Assembly (NCBI GenBank): GCA_014281115.1
Contig: JACONQ010000003.1
Span: 1,240,001-1,304,000, forward strand
DNA length: 64,000 nucleotides
Direction of reading: 5' to 3'
Source: Laburnicola sp. R22_1
Taxonomy: Eukaryota; Ascomycota; Dothideomycetes; Pleosporales; Didymosphaeriaceae
Of the stretch, positions 52,729-64,000 are shown piece after piece (position 1 is the stretch's first letter; each line of letters opens with the position of its first letter). The notes below the pieces were generated by a model. It ran no database searches, was not told the origin of the DNA, and saw only the letters and a program-made list of their open reading frames with translations. A program made the position numbers and the translations under genes.

Positions 52729-54145
52729 ATGGCGGACAATGTTCCAGCGAAGCTCAAGGCGGCGCAAATAGGGCCCTTTGCCAAACGCGCCGCCCAGCTG
52801 GAGCGCTTCAAGCCCATCATCACCTACTGGCGTACGCCCATTGACCACTGAACTCGCAGACGAGGCACGCAACTAAATCTTCATAGTTCGCTTCTACATA
52901 GTCCAAAAAATCATCAGCGCGAACCTCCACTCCGCCGACGCAGAATGCACCACGTACACGACGGACCTGATGGAGAAGCTCGAGCAGACCAAGGCGGAGA
53001 ATCCCAACGAAGATGCGCTGCTGGACGAGGTGGCCGCATATGCATACTGCGAACAGTTCGCGCTACAGACTTTTTCAAAGGGAGAGAAGGAAATGGCCGC
53101 GAACAAGGCGACCAAGAACACGGCCGACACGCTGCTGGCGGCATCCACACTCCTCGAGATGCTGGCGATATGGAAGAAGGAGCCCGAGCCCGAGATCAAG
53201 TCGAAGCAGACCTTCGCAAAGTACCACGCGGTGCGCATCCTGAAAGCTTTCAATAATGGCGAAGACCCGAATCTCACCAACCCCGCCCGGGAGCCTCCTC
53301 CAGCAGCCTTGCCCGCCGCTCTTGACCCAAATGACCCAGACGTTCAGAGCATAGCCCGAAGCACTGGTGTTCCTCCTGCCCAGAACCCATATCAACCTTA
53401 CGTAGAATCGGCTCCCAACACCACAGCACAGCCTTCTCCTACATTCTCAGCGCCTAACATGTCCTCTCCGCCGAATCTACCTTCGGCACCTACGGGCTAC
53501 TCCCATCGCGATGTGTCCCCTATCTCACCGCCAGCGACATCACGTCAGGGCTCAGTGGTTTCTGAAGGTGGCGGTTACTTCCCCAGGGTCAATGTTCCAA
53601 CATTTACTGCCGACAACGCAGCACCAAGCCTCCTAACGGCGCCATCAGTTGAAGACGAGCCAATGAGTGCGAGCCCATTTGACGGTTCAACGCTCCCCAC
53701 AGGGCCTCAAATCCCTCAAATCCCCCAACCTCCCAGCCCCCAGAATTTCTATCAGACCACAGCATCCCCTGGACCCGTTCCGCAACACCAAATCCAACCG
53801 CAGCCCCCACAGAATATGTTCCAGCCGTCTCAGAATCCATTCGCAGAACCATCACCTCAACCTCCACCCCAGCCGCAGAGCTTGCAACCACAACAACAAT
53901 CACAGCCCAACAGTTTTTTTACTCCACCGCAGCATCAGCAACCGCCTCCTCTGCAGCAGCAGTACACACACCCTATACAACCTGCGCCTCAGGCCTTACA
54001 CCAGGGTCCGTTCAAGACAGACGAGGACTCGCAAATGGAAGCCTCAAAACATGCTAAGTGGGCCATCTCGGCATTGAATTTTGATGACGTAAATACCGCT
54101 GTCAAAGAGCTCAGGCTAGCTCTCAGGGCCTTGGGTGCGAATTAA
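52729..54145 (+). CDS. VTA1: Vacuolar protein sorting-associated protein VTA1
   Basis: Two exons (52729-52831 and 52887-54145) encode 453 residues. VTA1 (LIP5 in animals) binds and activates the Vps4 ATPase to recycle ESCRT-III at endosomes. The N-terminal tandem MIT-like domain (about 1-150) reads MADNVPAKLKAAQIGPFAKR, 'RFKPIITYWLRFYIVQKIIS' across the splice, 'LMEKLEQTKAENPNEDALLD' and 'KYHAVRILKAFNNGEDPN'. The middle (150-400) is a Pro/Gln-rich linker, longer than in yeast. The end carries the VSL dimer domain that contacts Vps4: 'SKHAKWAISALNFDDVNTAV' and 'KELRLALRALG'. Both ends are canonical, so the model is firm. Confidence 0.94.
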
Positions 54146-54475
54146 CATTGTGGCTTTTGATGTAGCATAGATTCACTGTATACACCATATCAGTACATAG
54201 ACACATGGTAGCCTTGAGAAATCTTGGTACCATGCAGTGAAATAACTCTAAATAAAAAAGGGAATGCCATTCAATTACGACTGTCCACGTTCAAATGGGG
54301 AGCTGCCAAGCCTGCGTTTGGCATGACTAATATTACGCACGTGCCCTCGTTTTTCTGCCATGTCTCACTTCAACCTCGCTCCATCCATCAAGCTTGCCCG
54401 TGAGGCAGCAACGTGGGCATCAACATGCCTGCGCATCTGAGAATTGCATTACACCTCTCTTGAGCTCCGGAAAAC
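54146..54475. other. Short intergenic region
   Basis: VTA1 terminator and VPS33 promoter. No gene is seen. Confidence 0.5.
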
Positions 54476-56755
54476 ATGGCTCCGATAACGCCGTTCAACG
54501 CCTCCGAGATTTCCGAAAAAGCTCGTCGGGATCTGCTTCTTCTGCTTGAGGGTGTAGGGTAATATCGTCATCACTGCGTTCTTCCTTTTGCTAACAAGTC
54601 GGGTAGATAAGAGGCAAGAAGAACCTAGTGCTCGAGAAAGCGCTTGCGGGGTCTTTGAACCTGTTGGTCAAGTTCTCGACGCTGCAAGAATATGGGGTCG
54701 ACAAACCTTTCTTCCTAGAGAACGACAATGTCGACTCCTCGCAGCGCAATGTAGTATTTCTCGTGAGGGGAGAGAAGGCGAAGACGGTGATAACCGTTGC
54801 CAGTGAGTTGACCTGCATTCCGTTTCATACTCGAGTTTGGTTGGCACGTCAAATGGGAGCATGGGACAAAAAGTAGGCTAGGCAGATAGAATCCACTCTG
54901 TCTAGTCAGTCTTGCTCCCTACATCAATTCTAGCATTTTTATTGGATTTCCCCTCCTTGCCATAGGGGCACAGTCTATTGTACGATGCTAACATGACCCT
55001 TCAGATCAGATAAAGCGGATACGTCGAGACAGCCAGATAGAACATGAATTCTCTATCTTCTGGGTGCCGCGCCGCACTCTTGTCTCGGATCAGCTTCTTG
55101 AAGAAGCGGGTGTGCTTGGCGAGGCAAGCGTGAGCGAATGGCCGCTTTTCTTCGTTCCACTTGCCGACGATCTGCTATCACTGGAGCTTGATGATGCCGT
55201 GACGGACCTTTACTTGGTATGTAGTTGATAGCCAGATCAGAAGATCTAGACTGACTTTGCTCAGCGCCAGGATCCTAATTCGATATATCTTGCTGCCAAA
55301 GCCCTCATGCTTCAGCAACAGAAATATGGACTCTTCCCCCGCATCCTCGGGAAAGGTGACAATGGCAAACGCCTTGCAGACTTGCTCATCCGCATGCGCA
55401 CGGAAGTTACTGCTGGTGAGGAATCAAGTAGTGCTGGCCCTTCGTTTCTAGGCCTGACTCCTAGCTCTACCATTGACAGCCTCATCATCATTGACCGGGA
55501 GGTGGATTTCCCAACAGTGCTCCTCACACAGCTTACTTACGAAGGACTCATTGACGAAGTGTTCAACATATCAGCAAATCAGACAGAGGTTGATTCTTCT
55601 GTAGTAGGAGTGGCCGCACCGCAACCCGGACAGACCGGCTCAGCATCCACGAGCATGAAGCGCAAGATAGTCATCGATCCGAAGGATGCGCTTTATTCGA
55701 CTCTTGGCGACTCTAACTTTGCTATAGTAGGGAACCTGCTTAACAAAGCAGCCAGGCGACTTCAAAGTAGCACCGAGCGCAAGCAGCTGGCAGCCAAAAC
55801 CACAGCTGAACTTCGCGAATTTGTCGCTAAACTTCCGGGCTATCAAGCTGAGCAAGCAAGCTTGAAGCTCCACACCTCACTAGCCGAGGAGATCATCAAA
55901 TTCACACATACCGACATCTTCCGCAGATCACTTGAAGTCCAGCAAAATATCATGTTGGGCTTAGATCCGACAACACAGCATGAAACCATTTCTGAGCTGA
56001 TCAACCGCGCTATCCCGTTGCCTGCGATTCTCCGACTTCTCTGTTTGGAAAGTACTACGAACGCCGGTATGAGACCAAAAGACCTGGAAAACTTCAAGCG
56101 AGCCGTGATCCAAGCCTACGGGCCTGAACACATCCTCACGCTCTCATCCCTCGAGAAGATGAACCTTCTACAACCTCGCGGTGGATCGGGATTGGGAGCT
56201 ACGCCGGCCGCGAAACCAGGATCGGTCACGAACTATACTCCGCTGAGGAAATCTCTGCGAATCTGGGACGATGAAGTAAACGAGGCGGAGCCGAACGACA
56301 TCTCGTACACGTTTTCTGGCTACGCGCCGCTCTCCGTTCGTATCGTCCAATCCATCATACAGAAACAGACCCTCGCCAATATTATCAAACCACTGACGGA
56401 TCCCCGAGCAGCGGCGCAGGCGAATCCACTGGCACAGGGTCTTCGCATATTTGACGATGCAAGCAAGTACGTGCGTGGAGCGACCTTTGACGAAACACAG
56501 ACTGGCGAGCAGAAGGCGATCAAGGCGCGGAGTATGCTGAATGGGAGCCATAATGATGCTGCGAAGACTATTGTGGTATTCTTTTTAGGGGGTGTAACGA
56601 GAGCAGAGGTCGCAGCTCTTAGGTTTATAGGCAGTAAGTTGAAGGAAGTTGGGGGCGAGGGCAGGGGAAGCAGGATTGTCATTTGTGCGACGAATATGGT
56701 GCGGGGCGGGAGCTTGATCGATGCTGCCATCGAGACGGCACGGTTCAAGGCGTAG
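54476..56755 (+). CDS. VPS33: Vacuolar sorting protein Vps33 (Sec1/Munc18 family)
   Basis: Four exons (54476-54558, 54612-54802, 55005-55216, 55265-56755) give 658 residues, the usual length. Vps33 is the SM subunit of the HOPS and CORVET tethers; it templates SNARE assembly for vacuole and endosome fusion. Motifs are 'KKNLVLEKALAGSLNLLVKF', 'LQEYGVDKPFFLENDNVDSS', 'QRNVVFLVRGEKAKTV', 'RDSQIEHEFSIFWVPRRTLV', 'SLIIIDREVDFPTVLLTQLT', 'YEGLIDEVF' and 'TIVVFFLGGVTRAEVAALRF'. Intron 2 (202 nt) is long. The exon 1-2 junction gives EGVGGKKN where relatives usually have EGVRGKKN, so the acceptor may be mis-set by a few bases. It follows VTA1, another endosomal sorting gene, in the same orientation. 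Confidence 0.93.
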
Positions 56756-57126
56756 AATGCATAGCGCTATGGGTAGGTGTCCAACAATATGTGTCCATTA
56801 GCCAATGGTTTATGTACACTGTCAAGGGTCTTCGAGCTCACAGTGTTGTCCATCTCTGAACTGCTACTGCACGCTAGTACTCGGTAAAACTTGGCAATAT
56901 TACATAAGCGAACGACCCACGGACCACGTCGGTCGCCGTGACTGTTTATTTTACTTTTCGATCTCGCACCCTGCGACACTTCTGCACGCTTTCTCGCTGC
57001 GTCCCACTCGCTTTCCTGCCCTGCACGTTCCCGACCGGATACTAACTCTGCGTAGTATAATTGATCACCTCACTGTACGTCGCAGTTATAGTCCACCGCG
57101 ACTCGACGCACGCGCTGCTGCTCAAC
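56756..57126. other. Short intergenic region
   Basis: Terminator of VPS33 and promoter of the exonuclease gene. CT-rich from about 56950. No gene is seen. Confidence 0.5.
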
Positions 57127-59577
57127 ATGGCGAAACGAAAGCGAGCGAGGCTCCCACGCCAATCCGAAAGCCCAGCTCCCGATGTTGGCCTGGGATCCAC
57201 CCTAGCATCATCGAAAGGCCAGTCTCCGAGCACGTCCAGGAATAATGGTGCTGCGTCTCCAAGCGACAACGAAGGCTGGACAGTTGTCGGACCCAACAAG
57301 CGGAGTCGAAAGGAGTACCGCGACAAGCCGCGCACAGAAGCTGCCTCTAGCCACCGTATGAATCGCAGCCCACGTCGGTCGCAATCCGCTGAGCGGCTGT
57401 CTGCCGAGGAGATGGACGCCAGCGACAAGCGCAATGCTTCTCCTGCTGAAGCGCCCTTCGAGTCCTTCGAGCTCAACAACCAATTCTCGTCCACGAACGG
57501 CGACTCAAACGAGCCAAGCAACCCCTTCAGGATGCCGCAGATACAGGCCGAGCTTGCGAAAGAGTCTACAACTGACACGCGGAAGAGACAGGCCGAGCTT
57601 GCGAAAATGTCTACTGACTCCCCAAGCGAAAAGCTAGCTAGGGAAGAGCGCCGCAAGGAGCGCAAGCTCGAGCGGCACTATCCCGCCATAGAGCATTCCC
57701 ACCATGCTCGTCCGCAGAGCCATACGAGAATCTCAGATTTGCAGTCCCTCGCACTATACATACTCGCTGACGGCACTGCGCCGCAGTGGGTGTCTGTGCG
57801 GAATCGCGGGAGTTTCCGCCAGGTAGTCGTGCTCATGGTACCCGGTCTGAGCCTTGACATGTTCAATGAGGACCCAGGACCTGATGATACTACAATGGCC
57901 ATGGACCAGGATTCATTGCCGAAGAGGACACGACTAGATCCGGACGACTACTATCCTAAAGAGCTGAGCTATAACAAGCTGCCTAACCCACTCAAGCCTT
58001 TGTCCAGGATCTTCGATCATGTATGGCCCATTAAGGCCCCAGTAGAGAAACGGGGTTCAACGTATCTCAAAGTCCACTCACCAATCCACACTATGCTAAC
58101 CTCGTACATCCCAAAGACACGAGAGGAGAAGCAGCTGAAAAAGAGCGCAAGCCACAAAGGCCCGCTTCCCCAGAACTCTAAAGATTGGGACAACCAGCGC
58201 ACGTCCATCATTGAGTATCTTGCCACCCTCATCGAGCAGCAAGAGAACAAGTATGTCGTACACCCAGCTTGGTTCACCACGGATGAAGCCAAGGAGGTAG
58301 CGCACCAGAAACGTAAGGCTATCCATTCCACCGTTGAGGATGGCTGGGTAGACAGTAACGTAACCCGTCTTGAAGACGGAGATGTTCGCGAAGAAGACAT
58401 AGAACAAGGCAGTGTCACTGCTGGACGACGTGTCCTAGCTGTTGATTGCGAAATGTGCATATCCGATGATGACAAACGCGTACTCACTCGAATCAGCCTT
58501 GTCGACTGGAATGGCGACGTGATAATGGACGAGCTGGTCAAGCCTGATGTCCACATCAAGGACTATGTCACACAGTTCTCAGGGATCACAGAGAAAAAGC
58601 TCCAGGGTGTCACAACAACACTCCAGGACATTCAAAAGGAACTTTTGGACATTCTCACTCCCCATACCATCCTTGTTGGACACTCACTCGAGTCGGACCT
58701 TGATGCGCTCAAGCTCACGCATCCCTTCCTCATTGACACCGGCATCCTTTTCCCACATGTGAAAGGACCGCCTTACAAGCAGTCACTCCGGTGGCTAACG
58801 CAGAAGTTTCTCCATAGGGAGATCCAGAAAGGAAGCCACGGCCATGACAGTGTCGAGGATGCTCTTGCGTGCCTTCATCTTGTCAAACAGAAGTGCGAAC
58901 GAGGACCGAAATGGGGAACAATTGAGAGCAACGTAGAGCCGATTTTCAAGAGGCTACAACGTACGTACCGGCCGAAAACACACGACACTCGACGGGCAGG
59001 TGCCGTCGTCGACTGGGGCGATCCGAATCGAGGCCATGGTTTACACGCACAGTTGTGTATTGGATGTGGCAGCGACGACGAAGTTGTTGAAGGCATCAAA
59101 CTCGCCTTAAGCGGACAAGCAGTGGGCAAGAACCACATCACTGACAAGGTCGACTTTGTCTGGGCACGCCTGAGAGAGCTCGAACTGGCTCGTGGATGGT
59201 GGGACGGTGGCAAGTCATCGGAAGATGTCAAAGCCTTGCGGCAAGCGACTCTGAAGCGGCTCGACTTTCCTCCAGACTGGCCGGGAGATGACAATCTCAG
59301 TGGGCAAGCTCTCGCAAAAGAGGTGTCGAGCACCATTGACCGTATCGCGGAGATCTACAACACCCTGCCACCTTGCACGGCTTTGATCGTATACAGTGGT
59401 ACCGATGATCCTCGCGAAGTTCGCCGCCTGGTCGACATGCAGCAGCGGTACAAACGGGAGTACGCCACGCAGAACTGGGACAAGCTCAGCGTGAAATGGA
59501 CCAAGACCGAAGTCGAAGCGCTGTCCAAGGCGGTGCAACGCGCGCGACAGAGCGTCGCTTTGATAGGGGTTACCTAA
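57127..59577 (+). CDS. DEDDh RNA exonuclease, Rex1/Rnh70 type
   Basis: The single exon encodes 816 residues; the ATG at 57127 is in good AACATGG context. Residues 1-180 are basic, Ser-rich and disordered, starting MAKRKRARL, with a duplicated 'QAELAK' motif and nuclear-localisation-like stretches. Residues about 430-590 are a DEDDh 3'-5' exonuclease domain. Its motifs are 'VLAVDCEMC' (D440, E442), 'FSGITEKKLQGV', 'ILVGHSLESDLDALKLTHPF' (D524) and 'GSHGHDSVEDALACLHLVKQ' (H573, D578). All five catalytic positions are intact. A C-terminal region of about 220 residues ('LIVYSGTDDPREVRRLVDMQ') matches fungal Rex1 relatives. These nuclear enzymes trim the 3' ends of 5S rRNA, 5.8S rRNA and tRNA. Confidence 0.9.
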   Translation: MAKRKRARLPRQSESPAPDVGLGSTLASSKGQSPSTSRNNGAASPSDNEGWTVVGPNKRSRKEYRDKPRTEAASSHRMNRSPRRSQSAERLSAEEMDASDKRNASPAEAPFESFELNNQFSSTNGDSNEPSNPFRMPQIQAELAKESTTDTRKRQAELAKMSTDSPSEKLAREERRKERKLERHYPAIEHSHHARPQSHTRISDLQSLALYILADGTAPQWVSVRNRGSFRQVVVLMVPGLSLDMFNEDPGPDDTTMAMDQDSLPKRTRLDPDDYYPKELSYNKLPNPLKPLSRIFDHVWPIKAPVEKRGSTYLKVHSPIHTMLTSYIPKTREEKQLKKSASHKGPLPQNSKDWDNQRTSIIEYLATLIEQQENKYVVHPAWFTTDEAKEVAHQKRKAIHSTVEDGWVDSNVTRLEDGDVREEDIEQGSVTAGRRVLAVDCEMCISDDDKRVLTRISLVDWNGDVIMDELVKPDVHIKDYVTQFSGITEKKLQGVTTTLQDIQKELLDILTPHTILVGHSLESDLDALKLTHPFLIDTGILFPHVKGPPYKQSLRWLTQKFLHREIQKGSHGHDSVEDALACLHLVKQKCERGPKWGTIESNVEPIFKRLQRTYRPKTHDTRRAGAVVDWGDPNRGHGLHAQLCIGCGSDDEVVEGIKLALSGQAVGKNHITDKVDFVWARLRELELARGWWDGGKSSEDVKALRQATLKRLDFPPDWPGDDNLSGQALAKEVSSTIDRIAEIYNTLPPCTALIVYSGTDDPREVRRLVDMQQRYKREYATQNWDKLSVKWTKTEVEALSKAVQRARQSVALIGVT

Positions 59578-61265
59578 GTCAATCGGCTTATTTGTGATGC
59601 GGGTTGTACTACGCACGTCACAATGAGCGTGGTACAGCGTTTCGGGCTGAAGGTAGCATGGCTGTCATTGCGCATCGAGATAGGTGTGCATCCGGGGTGG
59701 ATTATCTGGCTTTATGGGCGTTAGGCCTAATATAGGCGGATGGGTAGGGCATTATACACGGCTGAGAGATGGCGCAACGGCTATGTTGCATTGCGACGGT
59801 GCATCGTCACAGGCGAAATCATGGAGCCGGAATTTGACGGAAATGCAAAGGAGTCGATACAAGAAATCTGTCATTAGCGTTTCTTATTGTCAGATGCATG
59901 TGTGTGAGAGCATTGTCTATTTGTGAGACCGAAGCCCAGAGACGATGATGGCTGTGCACATGGGTCGCATCCCTTGGTCACGGACTAGCTATAGGCTATA
60001 GGGTAGGTATACCGTATTGATTATTGAGCCTTTTTCGTGAGTCATGATGTATAAACTTCCGAGATGGCTGGGAAGGGGAGAAATTTTTTTAAACGAATCA
60101 AGCAGCGTGTGAAAGCTATTACGCGTTGTAACGGCCAGGGTGCAGTGCTCGTGATCTAGAACGGGTAATAAATCGTCGACGCCACGATCGGAGGGGAGAG
60201 ATAGATGAGACACTACGCTACGTTCGTATGTAGTATACTTGCGACGGCGCTTAACACACATGATCACATGTGCAAACAAGCGGTATGGAGCTAGCTATCT
60301 GGAAGGGTGGGTAGCGAAGGAAGCGGCGCGCGGCAAATGAAAATGCAGCGTTTGGGAAACCCACAAGCATGAAAAAAATTAGCCAGGATTAGCCAGGATT
60401 AGTAGGAGGACCGTGGCACGACCAGGTGAAGCGAGCGAGGGAAGAAAGGCGAAAGCGAGAATATCCCACGTATTACAGGCATGTATATGCGTTGATTGTT
60501 AAGGGTCCTTGATCGGACGCGCCAAGCGTACTACAGAAGATGAGGTGGGCTGCTAATGCCCGTACATAGATAGGTGGCGACGCTTGGAGTGGGAGCGGAC
60601 TAGCGCGGGCGGCGTGTCTTTTTATTCATGCTAGTCATCTTGATCGGTGGCGCGTGGTCGGCCGAAGGAGCTGACGGAGGGAGAGGGATTCAACGGGCAG
60701 CGTGCCATATGTGGCAGACTCTCTCTACGTGTGCTGGGCTGTACCGAGAATACGAGATTGGAATCCTGGAGAGATTACGTGCAGCGCCTGGTCGACGTCT
60801 GGATCGGCGTGCCAGGCGTTTTAGGGCTGTGCAGGCTACCGTCAGCAGGGCGGCTAGGCCGCGAGGGGCAAGGCCGCCTGCAGACGCAGATGCTAAACTT
60901 GGGTAAACTTACTTGTGCTAATTTTCTAATTTCTGAACTCTGCGCTTTCCGCCTCCCCTGTCCTGGTTTCCATTATCGTCGTAAAACTGTGCCGCCTGCG
61001 AGCCACTCGTCTGAAGCGGCCTCACCGATTGCTGGCTGCCCGCCGAGTCGCCTCGATACCCCCTTTGTTGTACCACAGTACCTACTCCCTAGCATCCATC
61101 CTACTGCTCGCTCCTTCGTCAGCGCTGCTTCGGTTGCTCTATCTACTAGTAGCCCGTATGCTCTGACCTGCATCCGACGTCAGCCTTGCTTTATCGCCTG
61201 CTATTCTCATCCTCTAGCGGCATCGTCTGTCCACATTTTTGGATGCGCTCTTTCCAGACTAGCCC
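59578..61265. other. Intergenic region of 1.7 kb, no gene seen
   Basis: The large plus-strand frame at 60647-61585 overlaps the true first exon of the next gene in another frame and is rejected. AGCCAGGATT is repeated in tandem at about 60381-60400. The last 300 bases are a CT-rich leader. Confidence 0.5.
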
Positions 61266-64000
61266 ATGGACCAGAGTCGTCGTATCGGTCATGTCGTGTC
61301 CAACGTGGACGACGATGCCCCGGTGACGGAGATGGCAGAAAGCATCGTCAACAACTCACCACCCATGGATTCTTCCGACGAAGAAGCGCCTGTCAGCCGG
61401 TCTACAACAGGCTTTTGTCGACGGTGTGGCGCCAAGGCTGGCGAATTTTTCAATGCCTGGCACAGAATCACCACCACATACTACCTACCTGCGCTAGTGG
61501 GCTCCTACAGCAGCCTCCTCCGGACGACGGGCCACCAGAAAGCAGCATCTACAGGCACCGATTTAAATGGATGGTAAGCGTTTAAACCTTGGCTCTGACA
61601 ACGATACCGTTGCAAGCCCAACCCAACCCTTTTTCGCCTTGTCGCACTCTCTCTTTTCCCAGTTGAGCATTCGATATTCGATATTCCCCTAGCATTTATG
61701 AGCTTATGCCGGGACCAATCAATGTACCCGGTATTTTAATTTTTTTAAGCGCGAATGCGCTAGTCGATCATGCCGGGCAGTTTTACACTATTCGTTTATC
61801 ATCTATTAAACCCGCATGCCCGCATTGCGTCGCTTGTCACTTCTGCTGATACACATCCAGCCAGATTCAGCCGCTCGCCTGTTCCACCTGCGACGAGAAT
61901 CTGGGCTTCCAAGTCGTCGACACGCCTCCAGGAAAGCACTCTTTTCGGTGAGTCACTATCCACTTTTCTCCGACGGTAGTTCAGGCCATCCGTAGTGATC
62001 GCGTCTGTGGCGTTCGCTGCTGGGATGCCGCATGCACATCGCTGCAGCGGGTATTAACACCACGACAACCATTTAATTTGCTCGCGCCCTGCACAAGTAC
62101 CTTCTGCTGACTCTCTCCTCACAGCGGTCGTGATCTCTTCAAACTGACGAGGATCCAACTGCGATGCGAGAGCGGTCCACATCAATACGTTCCAGTAGAG
62201 CCTCAGGTACAACCTTCCAACCCATCAGCTGTTGAAAATTCGCCCGATCCAGCAACCGCCCAACCAACAACCATGGAAGTGGACTCACGGCCTCATCCAT
62301 CAATGGCGGGGCCACGCCATCACTACGAGCAGCATCACGAACAACATCACCATCACCACCATCACCACAGATCATTCGAAGCCAGCAGGCAATCACTTCC
62401 AGCCCCAACGGCCCGCTCACCGCCAGCACCACTGGCAATGCATGCTCCACCGCAGAAGTCACCAAGCAATCCGCCACTTGCCTCGCCGTCGCCTGCTGTG
62501 AAGCCGGTGCACGATTCCCAGTATATTCAACAGCCACCCAAGCAGTCCCCAAAGGAGCCCAGCATGAATGCGGCCAGTCAAACTCGGGAGGTCCCACCAA
62601 TTCTGCCGCACCCCCATTTGATTCCACACTCACCAGCAGAAGCGCGGCCAAATGGCCAAACCTATCCCCGGCCGCCTCAAGAGGTGCAACTGGATGCCAT
62701 CGAGCGCTTGCAAACTCAGGTCTCGCAGAACAGCAGTGCTCTAGTAGCCCAGAACCGGGATCTGCGACGTTACGAAGAGACTCAGCAACTCGAAGGAGAG
62801 AATCTTCGACGTGAGTTACAGACGCAGTTGCATCATCAAAATGTCGAGACTCGACGTGTCGACGATGCTGTTACAAGATTGCAGCAAGAGATGCAGGGCG
62901 TCCGTGAGATGCTCGGAACCCTGAGCGCTCAGGTCCATGCCGTCCGTGAAATGCAAACCCATGGGGGCGCTGCGGCACCTGGACATCCTATCAGCGGACA
63001 AGACTCCGCACTCGAACTCATGGCACAGCAAATGGCTGTCATGTCTCACAAGGCTCAGGAAGTGGACACGTTGAAAATCACCATGGAGATCATGAAGAAC
63101 AAGATTCAGCGACTCGAAGACGCTGCTGCCGGTGCGCCAGCGCTGCCACCAGCGTCCCAATATACCTCTCCGCGAGAGCCTTCTGTCCGACCAGCTCAGT
63201 CATCTCATGCAGTCCCTTATCACGGAACGCCAAACCAGGTATCGCAGGTTGATATTCCCGTTCCATCTGCGCAGCGAACGCAGTCCTACCATTCCCAGGG
63301 CAGCCAATCTGTAGCAATGACTCCCGATGTCTCCTCGCAGAGAGTCGACCCCTCTCAACCTCAGAGCGGTGGTTGGGTCGCGGTCAATGCTGGGGCAAAG
63401 CGAACCCATTCCAACGGCATGGACAGCCCTCAAGACTCCGTAGGAGCGTCAATTGGGTCGCCGAAGCGCCCAAAACTTGCTCCCCTCGAGCCGAGGAATG
63501 CATATGCCGTCTTACAGAGTCAACCTTCGTATGGACACGAGCATATGGACACCGATGATTCAGACGCCGCTAGGATGCATACCCACCGTCATACGTTGCC
63601 TTCACAGACCACCTCTACTGGGTCAATTCCCCTTTCTACTCTGACTTCACAACATTCGCATTTAATCCCTTACGGCATACAGGACGGTCCGTCTGACGAC
63701 AGCTGGCGTCCCGAGTCACAACGTATCACGGAAGTACGCACGCCTCGTGGCCGTGGCCGTGGTGGAGGTCCCGGCAGCCGTGGTGGGCGTGTCCGAAAGA
63801 GCCTGGCACCCCAATACCAACATCCCCTTAGTGCCCCAGAATGGGAAAGAGATGATTGGCACAGTGTTCCTGATTCGCAAATCAACCCCGACGGGTACTA
63901 CACTGTAGCACGCTCGGGCAAAGGCATCATACGCCGTGGAAGTGGCGGTGGTGGCGGCACATCGCGTGGCGGTGGACCACCTAGTTCTAGTGGCAGATCT
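61266..64000 (+). CDS. Large conserved fungal protein with Cys-rich N terminus, coiled coil and RGG tail (partial at the window end)
   Basis: Three exons (61266-61573, 61861-61947, 62125 to beyond 64000) give 757 residues with no stop, so the 3' end is missing. Residues about 48-130 form a conserved Cys-containing domain: 'GFCRRCGAKAGEFFNAWHRI', 'YYLPALVGSYSSLLRTTGHQ', then across the splice 'GTDLNGCQIQPLACSTCDEN' and 'FRGRDLFKLTRIQLRCE'. The CxxC pairs suggest a bound zinc. A disordered region follows, with a run of His (EQHHEQHHHHHHHH, about residue 190) and many Pro/Ser/Gln. A coiled coil spans about 320-470 ('AIERLQTQVSQNSSALVAQN', 'LKITMEIMKNKIQRLED'). The end is an Arg/Gly-rich 'RGRGRGGGPGSRGGRVRK' segment, typical of RNA- or DNA-binding proteins. 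The function is unknown, and a nuclear role is an inference. Confidence 0.75.

Noticed and set aside
60647..61585. 312-codon plus-strand frame
   Set aside because: It overlaps the conserved first exon at 61266-61573 in another frame and shows no family.

Overview
This is nuclear DNA of a filamentous ascomycete. The genes carry short (about 47-130 nt) GT-AG introns with CTAAC/CTGAC-like branch points. The window holds Fot1/pogo-type transposons whose damage is almost all CpA-to-TpA change, the signature of repeat-induced point mutation (RIP). It also holds families typical of Pezizomycotina: a Pth11-like rhodopsin-domain membrane protein, a hydantoinase/oxoprolinase-DUF917 fusion, a GPI-anchored arylsulfotransferase and a glycine-rich 'beta-flanking'-type protein. 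The gene set suggests a dothideomycete (Pleosporales-like), but that placement is inference.

Layout. 1-5.6 kb: a secreted GPI-anchored protein, a broken C-terminal piece of a transcription factor, and a complete but dead 2.1-kb Fot1-like transposon. 5.6-14.7 kb: rhodopsin-domain protein, mitochondrial citrate carrier (CTP1), then a divergent pair made of a hydantoinase/oxoprolinase-DUF917 enzyme and an NCS1 permease, which may form a small nitrogen-catabolic unit. 15.9-23.6 kb: NAD-dependent epimerase, DNA topoisomerase I (TOP1) and, divergent from it, ATP synthase gamma (ATP3). 24.2-28.8 kb: an AT-rich, gene-free island of two RIP-destroyed pogo-like elements in head-to-head orientation, bordered by long inverted repeats. 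29.7-34.2 kb: a conserved hypothetical, RNA polymerase I/III subunit AC40 (RPC40) and, divergent from it, the 49-kDa subunit of complex I. 34.2-36.2 kb: repeat debris (MITE-like pieces, direct repeats, a broken gene). 36.2-48.7 kb: glycine-rich protein, DUF202 membrane protein, arylsulfotransferase, NTF2-like protein, two conserved hypotheticals and an EthD protein, separated by a 2.5-kb empty stretch. 48.7-50.8 kb: two full copies of a 212-225 bp MITE. 50.9-59.6 kb: a PDI-like protein divergent from VTA1, then VPS33 (both act in endosome/vacuole traffic) and a Rex1-type RNA exonuclease. 61.3-64 kb: the 5' part of a large gene that runs off the window.

Most genes are housekeeping genes; the accessory content lies in the repeat islands. 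Exon boundaries were read from splice sites and protein continuity. In every multi-exon model the exon lengths sum to an uninterrupted reading frame. All family names rest on motif recognition, with no database search.
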